Origin: DASUBV01 sp035763085
GTDB taxonomy: Bacteria; Actinomycetota; Actinomycetes; Streptosporangiales; Streptosporangiaceae
NCBI GenBank assembly: GCA_035763085.1
Contig: DASUBV010000281.1
Span: 1-28,740, forward strand
Length of the DNA: 28,740 nt
Direction: 5' to 3'
Position 1 is the stretch's first letter, and each line of letters starts with the position of its first letter. Under the pieces are notes generated by a model. That model did no database searches and had not been told where the DNA came from. It saw only the letters and a program-made list of their open reading frames with translations. A program made the translations under genes and the position numbers. This document shows, piece by piece, positions 24,052-28,740 of this stretch.

Positions 24052-24849
24052 TTAGCTGGCGCGGCCGTTGCTGGCGGCGGCGCCGTGCCGGTAGCGGGCC
24101 GGGATGGTGCCCACCACGTGCGCCAGGCGGACCCGGTCCCCGCGGTAGATGTAGCGGGTCAGCCGGATCGGCCGCTTGCTGCTGTACGACGTCCGGTTCA
24201 CCACGATCACCGGCACCCCGGTGGACAGCCCGAAGAAGTTCAGCTCCCGGGTGTCGGGCATCCGCGAGCCGATCTGATCGACGAAGCCGGCCTGCTCGTA
24301 GCCGAGCTCGGCGAGCATCTTCATCGAGCCCTGCGGGATCTTCCCGGCCTGAGCGAGCGGGGTGCCGCCGGCCAGGTCCATCGGGAAGTAGGAGTTGAGC
24401 ATCAGCCAGGGCACCCCGTCCAGGTGCTGCGAGGTACGCCGCACGATGACCGGGTCGCGGGGCTCGATCTCCAGGACCTCGGCCACGCTCTGCGAGGCCG
24501 GGACAGTCTCGACCAGGAACCGGACGGTCTCGGGCTCGCTCGGCTCCGGCCAGACCACCGGCAGGGCCTGCGACGCGTGGTGGATGCTGGGCTGGCCCGT
24601 CACCCGCGACAGCAGCGCCGTGAACGGCCGGGCCGGGGCCTGCACGAAGGTGCCCAGGCCCTGCCGGGTGACGACCAGGCCCTGATTGGTCAGCAGCGCC
24701 AGCGCGAGCCGGACGGTGTTGCGCGACGCGTCGTACTGCCGGACCAGGTCCGGCTCGCTCGGCAGCCGGTCATCGGGAGCGAGCAGGCCGCTGGTGATCT
24801 GGTTCCGCAGCTGATCAGCGATCTGCTGGTACTTCGCCTGCGCCGACAC
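24052..24849 (-). CDS. GntR-family regulator with UTRA domain
   Basis: This 265-residue protein has an N-terminal winged helix (about 5-75). The classic GntR sequence is QQIADQLRNQITSGLLAPDDRLPSEPDLVRQYDASRNTVRLAL, followed by the wing GLVVTRQGLGTFV. A UTRA ligand domain (about 100-245) follows, with EIEPRDPVIVRRTSQHLDGVPWLMLNSYFP and the GVPVIVVNRTSY strand. The HutC/FarR subfamily senses small organic acids or sugars. The GTG start is about 65 bases from a good -10. The gene is divergent from a small membrane protein and faces the peptidase. Targets are unknown. Two dyads in the divergent gap are the obvious candidates. Confidence 0.92.
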   Translation of the reverse strand: MSAQAKYQQIADQLRNQITSGLLAPDDRLPSEPDLVRQYDASRNTVRLALALLTNQGLVVTRQGLGTFVQAPARPFTALLSRVTGQPSIHHASQALPVVWPEPSEPETVRFLVETVPASQSVAEVLEIEPRDPVIVRRTSQHLDGVPWLMLNSYFPMDLAGGTPLAQAGKIPQGSMKMLAELGYEQAGFVDQIGSRMPDTRELNFFGLSTGVPVIVVNRTSYSSKRPIRLTRYIYRGDRVRLAHVVGTIPARYRHGAAASNGRAS

Positions 24850-24907
24850 GCTCGCCTGGCCCCCTCTCGCACCGCGCTCACTTCACCGCGATCTCACCAT
24901 TCGGATA

Positions 24908-24960
24908 GGTAGATGATACCCATTCTCAACGTTTCAAACAGTCCACTCATTGGTATGAGT
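24908..24960. promoter_or_regulatory. Divergent promoter region with two dyads, probable GntR operators
   Basis: The A/T-rich stretch holds GGTA-GATGA-TACC (24908-24920) and a perfect ACTCAT-TGGT-ATGAGT (24945-24960). On the minus strand TATCAT (24913-24918) is a good -10 for the regulator gene and lies in the first dyad. On the plus strand TATGAG (24954-24959) could serve the membrane protein gene and lies in the second dyad. GGTAT occurs in opposite orientation in the two. Confidence 0.5.
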
Positions 24961-25064
24961 CCAATCGACGGAAACAGCAGATCGAATGGTAGGGCAGGGG
25001 GCCCGCCAGTGGTACCCGCCGCGCGGACGCGGCGGCGCCAGAGCACGGGGAAAGGTGAATGAAC

Positions 25065-25364
25065 ATGATCATCCTGCTGGTCATCGCCGCGATCGCGGTG
25101 AGCTTGCCGGTGGCGGGCATCGTCCTGGTCAGCCTGGCCAGCCGGCGCGAGGACGCCGCGCAGAGCCTGAGCACCCGGCCCTCCGGGGCCATCCAGATCG
25201 CCGCACGGCGCGTCGTCGGATTCCACGGCAACGGGCTCGCGCGCCGGCCGGCTCGCCGCGGGGGCAGCCGGCCGGCGCGTGCGCGGCGCGGCCCGGAGGA
25301 TGACCCCGAATTCGCCGCCAGGCTGGCCGCCACCAGGACCGACCGGCGGCGGATCGCCGCCTAG
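25065..25364 (+). CDS. Small single-pass membrane protein, unknown function
   Basis: The product is 99 residues. A single hydrophobic helix (about 1-25, IILLVIAAIAVSLPVAGIVL) is followed by a strongly basic tail rich in Arg, Pro and Ala. Topology rules put the tail in the cytoplasm. I prefer the ATG at 25065 because AAAGGTGA lies at correct spacing. The ATG six bases earlier is too close to it. It is divergent from the GntR gene, whose probable operators overlap its promoter. I recognise no family. A strong terminator follows. Confidence 0.65.
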   Translation: MIILLVIAAIAVSLPVAGIVLVSLASRREDAAQSLSTRPSGAIQIAARRVVGFHGNGLARRPARRGGSRPARARRGPEDDPEFAARLAATRTDRRRIAA

Positions 25365-25376
25365 CAGCCACAGCCC

Positions 25377-25414
25377 CACGTGACGGCGGCGCCCGGGGGT
25401 GCCGCCGTCACGTG
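25377..25414 (+). terminator. Strong GC-rich hairpin terminator
   Basis: CACGTGACGGCGGC and GCCGCCGTCACGTG form a perfect 14-bp stem with a 10-base loop, 13 bases after the membrane-protein stop. No T-tract follows. Confidence 0.75.
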
Positions 25415-25455
25415 CGCGCGGGGGCAGGCACGGGCCGGCAGGTTACGCTGCCCTC

Positions 25456-26280
25456 ATGCGTGTCGCCCTGTGCCAGCTGCCGATCAGCTCCGATCCGTCC
25501 GCCAACCTGGCCCGGGTAGAGGCGGCGGTCACCAGCGCCGCCGCCGCGGGCGCCCGGCTGGCCGTCTTCCCCGAGGGCACCCAGGCCCGGTTCTCGGCCG
25601 ACCTGCGGCAGGTGGCGCAGCCGCTGGACGGCCCGTTCTGCGCCGGCCTGGCCCGAGCCGCGCGGCGCGCCGGGATCGCCGTCGTGGCCGGGGTGTTCGA
25701 GCCGGCCCCGGATGAGGACCGGGTGTTCAACACCACGGTGGCGGTGGACCAGAGCGGGCACCTCGCCGCCGCCTACCGGAAGATCCACCTGTTCGACGCG
25801 CTCGGCCACCGCGAGTCCGACACCGTGGCGCCCGGCCATGAGCTGGTACTCGCCGACCTCGGCGGCCTCCGGGTTGGCTTCCTGACCTGTTACGACGTCA
25901 GGTTCCCCGAGCTAGCCAGGGCGCTGGCAGCCGGCGGTGCCGAGCTCCTGGTGATCCCGGCGGCCTGGGCCGCCGGGCTGTTCAAGGAAGAGCACTGGGT
26001 GACCCTGGTCCGGGCCCGCGCGATCGAGAACACCATCTGGGTCGCGGCGGCCGGGCAGGTACCCGATCCCGCCGAGCGGCCCACGCCGGCCCCGACTGGC
26101 ATCGGCCGCAGCATGCTGGTGGACCCAATGGGCACGGTGCGGCTCGACCTCGGCTCGGCCGAGCAGGTCGTGACCGGGGACGTCGACACGGCCATGACGG
26201 CTCAGGTCCGGTCGGTCCTGCCGTGCCTGGCCAACCGCCGCGACGATCTCTTCGCGCGCGCGCCAGTGCCGGCTCCCTAG
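25456..26280 (+). CDS. Nitrilase-superfamily carbon-nitrogen hydrolase
   Basis: This 274-residue protein has the full nitrilase catalytic set: Glu40 in AVFPEGTQ, Lys109 in AYRKIHLFD, and Cys145 in LTCYDVRFPELARAL. The YRKIHLFD and CYDVRFPE blocks resemble the omega-amidase/Nit and predicted deaminated-glutathione amidase branches more than true nitrilases. It probably hydrolyses an amide of a small acid in the cytoplasm. The ATG at 25456 has no ribosome-binding site. TACGCT (25444-25449) lies six bases upstream, so the mRNA may be leaderless. The gene stands alone after a strong terminator and faces the BlaI-type gene. Confidence 0.9.
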   Translation: MRVALCQLPISSDPSANLARVEAAVTSAAAAGARLAVFPEGTQARFSADLRQVAQPLDGPFCAGLARAARRAGIAVVAGVFEPAPDEDRVFNTTVAVDQSGHLAAAYRKIHLFDALGHRESDTVAPGHELVLADLGGLRVGFLTCYDVRFPELARALAAGGAELLVIPAAWAAGLFKEEHWVTLVRARAIENTIWVAAAGQVPDPAERPTPAPTGIGRSMLVDPMGTVRLDLGSAEQVVTGDVDTAMTAQVRSVLPCLANRRDDLFARAPVPAP

Positions 26281-26330
26281 GTCCGCGCGCCGTACCGGCT
26301 CCCCGGGGTCTCCGCCGTAGCGCTCCGTGG

Positions 26331-26406
26331 CGCCCTGCCGTACCGGCTCCCTGGCGCCCTGCCGCCTGCGGCCTCCCTGGCGCCCTGCCGCCTGCGGGCT
26401 CCCTGG
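26331..26406. repeat. Three tandem 24-26-base repeats
   Basis: Units run 26331-26354, 26355-26380 and 26381-26406. The last two differ at one base. All begin CGCCCTGCCG and end CTCCCTGG. They lie between the convergent nitrilase and BlaI genes and are outside both. A partial, more diverged copy (CGTACCGGCTCC) lies upstream. Confidence 0.7.
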
Positions 26407-26491
26407 CGCTCCGTCACCGCCGGCACCGCCCGGCTGCTCGCCCCTCTATGACTCCTCTTGCTGTTATCAGCCGGGCGACCAGCGCCGGCCG

Positions 26492-26911
26492 TCAGCCTGC
26501 CCGGCGGCTGGGCAGCGCGGGCGGTGCCGCGGGGCCGGCGGCGCGGATGGCGCGCGCGGCCCGGACGACGCGGACGGCCCGGCGCAGCGCGTCGAGCTCT
26601 TCCTCGGTGGCCAGATCGGCGAACCGGCGCAGCGTCACCTGCCGGTCACCGCCCGAGCGCAGCGCCTCGGCCATCAGCCGCGCGTCATGCTCCTCGCGCG
26701 CCTCCGCCGGCCAGTACCGCCAGGCGCGGCCCTGTTTCTCGCGCCGCAGCACGCCCTTGCCGTGCAGGATCGTCATGACCGTCATCACCGTGGTGTAAGC
26801 GACCGGCCGGGGGTAGTGCAGCCGCTCGCGCACCTCCCGCACCAGGCACGGCTGGTCTTGTGCCCACACGACCTCCATGACCGCGCTCTCCAGCTGGCCG
26901 AACTCGCGCAT
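26492..26911 (-). CDS. BlaI/MecI/CopY-family transcriptional repressor (orphan)
   Basis: This 139-residue protein shows the BlaI winged helix: FGQLESAVMEVVWAQDQPCLVREVRERL, then PVAYTTVMTVMTILHGKGVLRREKQGRAWRYWPA, and the dimerising helix after EEHDARLMAEAL. GGAGGTGG precedes the ATG at 26911. In classical systems BlaI is cut after a membrane M56 peptidase senses a signal, and the two genes are adjacent. Here no M56 gene is visible on either side. The frame stays open upstream through a possible GTG at 27169 and encodes a hydrophobic stretch. I treat this as fortuitous. Target genes are unknown. Confidence 0.85.
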   Translation of the reverse strand: MREFGQLESAVMEVVWAQDQPCLVREVRERLHYPRPVAYTTVMTVMTILHGKGVLRREKQGRAWRYWPAEAREEHDARLMAEALRSGGDRQVTLRRFADLATEEELDALRRAVRVVRAARAIRAAGPAAPPALPSRRAG

Positions 26912-27301
26912 CAGGCAGCCACCTCCGGGCCCAGCTAAACACGACGGTGCAGCGGGCAGCGCCGGCCAGCGGCCGGCCCGGTGGAGGAAATCAGTACCGG
27001 GTCGGCGGATTGTCCGCCGCAGGCGGCATGCCATCCGGGGCACCGTCAGCGGCAGCCGCCGGCACGCCCGCCGGCAGCCGGGACCCGGCCCGGTGCCGAC
27101 CAGGGCGGCCACCAGCCCGTAGGCCAGCCACCCGCTGAGCTGGGTGAGCCCGTTCACCAGAGCACTCACTGGCCGTCCTTTCCCGGGGACTACCCGGGCT
27201 CTCGCCCGTGACGCGGGCTGGCCGGCGCCCCTTGCGCGGTCCGACCGGGATCTAGTAGGACATCTTGCGTCGTCCGCTGATGTTCCGGGAAGGGGGCGAA
27301 G
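26912..27301. other. 390-base divergent intergenic region, BlaI / GST-like gene
   Basis: No convincing gene is present. CCCGGG-GACTA-CCCGGG at 27182-27198 is a hairpin-forming repeat. An A/T-richer patch (CTAGTAGGACATCTTGCG, about 27252-27269) lies about 35 bases before the plus-strand GTG and probably holds that gene's promoter. On the minus strand, codons from GTG 27169 read in frame into the BlaI gene. Confidence 0.5.
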
Positions 27302-28249
27302 GTGCCTGCCGCCTCGCAGCCGTTCCCGGCCGCCGCCACGACCGGCGGGTTCCTGCGCCAGCAGGCCTCGTTCGCCGGGCGGATCACCAGGGACGGCTCC
27401 AGCGGCTTCCCGGCCGAGCCCGGCCGCTATCAGCTGTACGCGTCGCTGGCTGATCCCTGGTCGCACCGCGCGCTGATCGTGCGGCGGCTGCTGGGGCTGG
27501 AGCGGGTCATCGGGCTGACGCTGACCGACCCGATCCCCGGCGAGCGCGGCTGGCGCTTCCCCGACAGCAGCGGCGGGCGCGACCCCGTCACCGGGGCGAC
27601 CTGGCTGGCCGAGCTGTACCTGGCCACCGATCCCGCCTATGCCGGCCGCTGCACCGTGCCGCTGATCTGGGACGTGCAGGCGCAGCGGATCGTCACCAAC
27701 GACTTCCCGCAGATCACGCTCATGCTGGAGACCGAGTTCGCCGACTATCACCACCCTGGCGCGCCGGATCTGTACCCGCCTGCGCTGCGCCGGGAGATCG
27801 ACGCCGTCGGCGCGCTGATCCACCATACGGTCAACAGCGGCGTCTACAAGGCCGGCCTGGCCACCTCGCAGGCCGCCTATGAGGAGGCCTTCGACGCCCT
27901 GTTCACCACACTGGACGCGCTGGAGGAGCGGCTGGGACGGCGCCGCTTCCTGCTCGGCGGCCAGATCTGCGAGGCCGACGTGCGGCTGTTCCCCACGCTG
28001 GCCCGGTTCGACGCTGTCTACTACGTGCATTTCAAGTGCAACCTGCACCGGCTGGCCGACTACCAGCACCTGTGGGCCTACGCGCGGGACCTGTACCAGC
28101 GGCCGGGGTTCGGCGACACGACCGACTTCGGCCAGATCAAGCGGCATTACTACCAGACCCAGGACTGGATCAACCCCTCGCGGATCGTCCCGAAGGGCCC
28201 GTATGTGAGCTGGCTGGAACCGCACGGCCGGGAACGGCTGCCCGCGTAA
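27302..28249 (+). CDS. Glutathionyl-hydroquinone reductase (ECM4/YqjG) homologue without catalytic Cys
   Basis: The 315-residue protein matches the xi-class glutathione transferase / hydroquinone reductase family throughout. The C-terminal domain is very well kept: NSGVYKAGLATSQAAYEEA, EADVRLFPTLARFDAVYYVHFKCNLHRLADY, and DFGQIKRHYYQTQDWINPSRIVPKGP. In the thioredoxin-like domain the family's catalytic C-P-W-[AS]-H-R reads DPWSHR (Asp51, GAT at 27452). The glutathione-binding E-S-S-E reads DFPQ. Actinobacteria use mycothiol, not glutathione, so the enzyme may use another thiol or another chemistry. The GTG start has AAGGGGGCGAAG upstream. Reductase activity is therefore doubtful. Confidence 0.88.
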   Translation: MPAASQPFPAAATTGGFLRQQASFAGRITRDGSSGFPAEPGRYQLYASLADPWSHRALIVRRLLGLERVIGLTLTDPIPGERGWRFPDSSGGRDPVTGATWLAELYLATDPAYAGRCTVPLIWDVQAQRIVTNDFPQITLMLETEFADYHHPGAPDLYPPALRREIDAVGALIHHTVNSGVYKAGLATSQAAYEEAFDALFTTLDALEERLGRRRFLLGGQICEADVRLFPTLARFDAVYYVHFKCNLHRLADYQHLWAYARDLYQRPGFGDTTDFGQIKRHYYQTQDWINPSRIVPKGPYVSWLEPHGRERLPA

Positions 28250-28357
28250 GCTGTGCTGCGTCCCGCTCCGGGGTCTGCGCAGGGCCGTGCCCTGCGGGCG
28301 CCGGGTAGCCTTACTCATCGGGGCCAATGACAGCGAAACCAGCTTCGGAAGAGGGCG

Positions 28358-28740
28358 ATGTCCGCCGTGTCTTCTGAGTCTCCGCGTGCATCCGCGGACC
28401 TCAACACGCAGGTAGCCGACCGCACCCCGGCTCACGAGCCGGGCCGCCAGAACGGGTCACCCGGACCCGATGGCGGCCCGGGCGGCCCAGGCGGCGCCGC
28501 AGGCACCGACTTCGGCCCCAATCAGTGGCTGGTAGACGAGCTGTACCAGCGTTACCAGGCGGACCCCAGCTCGGTGGACCGCGCCTGGTGGAACTTCTTC
28601 GCCGACTATCAGCCGCAGCCAGGCGACCCGGCCGCCACGACGGCTGCGGCGGCCGGAACCGCCGCGCCGCCCGCGCCCGCGGCACCGGCCGCCCCGGTCC
28701 CGCCGCCCGCTCCGGCGCAGCGGCCCGCCGGCGCGCCCCG
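28358..28740 (+). CDS. kgd: 2-oxoglutarate dehydrogenase E1 / multifunctional decarboxylase, N-terminal fragment (runs off right edge)
   Basis: 127 codons are visible. After a disordered Ser/Gly/Pro leader of about 50 residues comes TDFGPNQWLVDELYQRYQADPSSVDRAWWNFFADY. This is the conserved N-terminal segment of actinobacterial Kgd/OdhA-type proteins, which the Ala/Pro linker then joins to an E2-like catalytic domain. The full protein, over 1,200 residues in relatives, decarboxylates 2-oxoglutarate in the TCA cycle, with E1 and succinyltransferase activities in one chain. The ATG at 28358 follows GGAAGAGGG. A GTG nine bases later is an alternative. Glutamate from the hut pathway enters metabolism at this step, but the closeness is probably coincidental. 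Confidence 0.9.
   Translation, partial: MSAVSSESPRASADLNTQVADRTPAHEPGRQNGSPGPDGGPGGPGGAAGTDFGPNQWLVDELYQRYQADPSSVDRAWWNFFADYQPQPGDPAATTAAAAGTAAPPAPAAPAAPVPPPAPAQRPAGAP

Overview
The window is chromosomal DNA of a very GC-rich actinobacterium. Three things point there: strong G/C bias at third codon positions, many GTG starts and apparently leaderless genes, and typical actinobacterial proteins (a Kgd/OdhA-type 2-oxoglutarate E1, a VapBC module, a Tat-type lipoprotein binding protein, and a hut block arranged like that of Streptomyces as I remember it). I cannot name the genus. I see no tRNA, rRNA, CRISPR array, insertion sequence or phage gene.

Left part (1-6.2 kb). A divergent pair, a GNAT acetyltransferase start and a TetR regulator, flanks a perfect 9-bp-arm palindrome. 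A VapBC toxin-antitoxin module follows, with an operator dyad inside its promoter. Then come leftward histidine-catabolism genes: urocanase hutU, an M20 amidohydrolase and formimidoylglutamate deiminase hutF. Imidazolonepropionase (hutI) is absent, and the toxin-antitoxin module lies directly downstream of hutF.

Middle part (6.6-16.8 kb). A rightward set encodes a complete Opp/Dpp-type ABC importer (two permeases, a fused double ATPase, a lipoprotein binding protein). It continues into an ornithine-cyclodeaminase-family protein and a histidase-family protein. The histidase homologue lacks the Ala-Ser-Gly triad that forms the MIO cofactor and several other histidase active-site residues. Its partner also departs from the ornithine cyclodeaminase pattern. 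This importer plus two remodelled enzymes is my best candidate for an undescribed catabolic system. A cysteine-dioxygenase/rhodanese fusion and a VIT1-type transporter follow.

Right part (16.8-22.4 kb). GDP-mannose 4,6-dehydratase is divergent from a GT4 glycosyltransferase, a methyltransferase and an alpha/alpha-toroid protein. A convergent second methyltransferase and a 3-Cys ferredoxin close the block. It looks like a glycan or glycolipid modification cluster.

Final part (22.6-28.7 kb). This holds an S53-type lipoprotein peptidase, a GntR/UTRA regulator divergent from a small membrane protein, a nitrilase-family amidase, an orphan BlaI-type repressor, and a glutathionyl-hydroquinone-reductase homologue without its catalytic cysteine. 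The start of kgd runs off the right edge.
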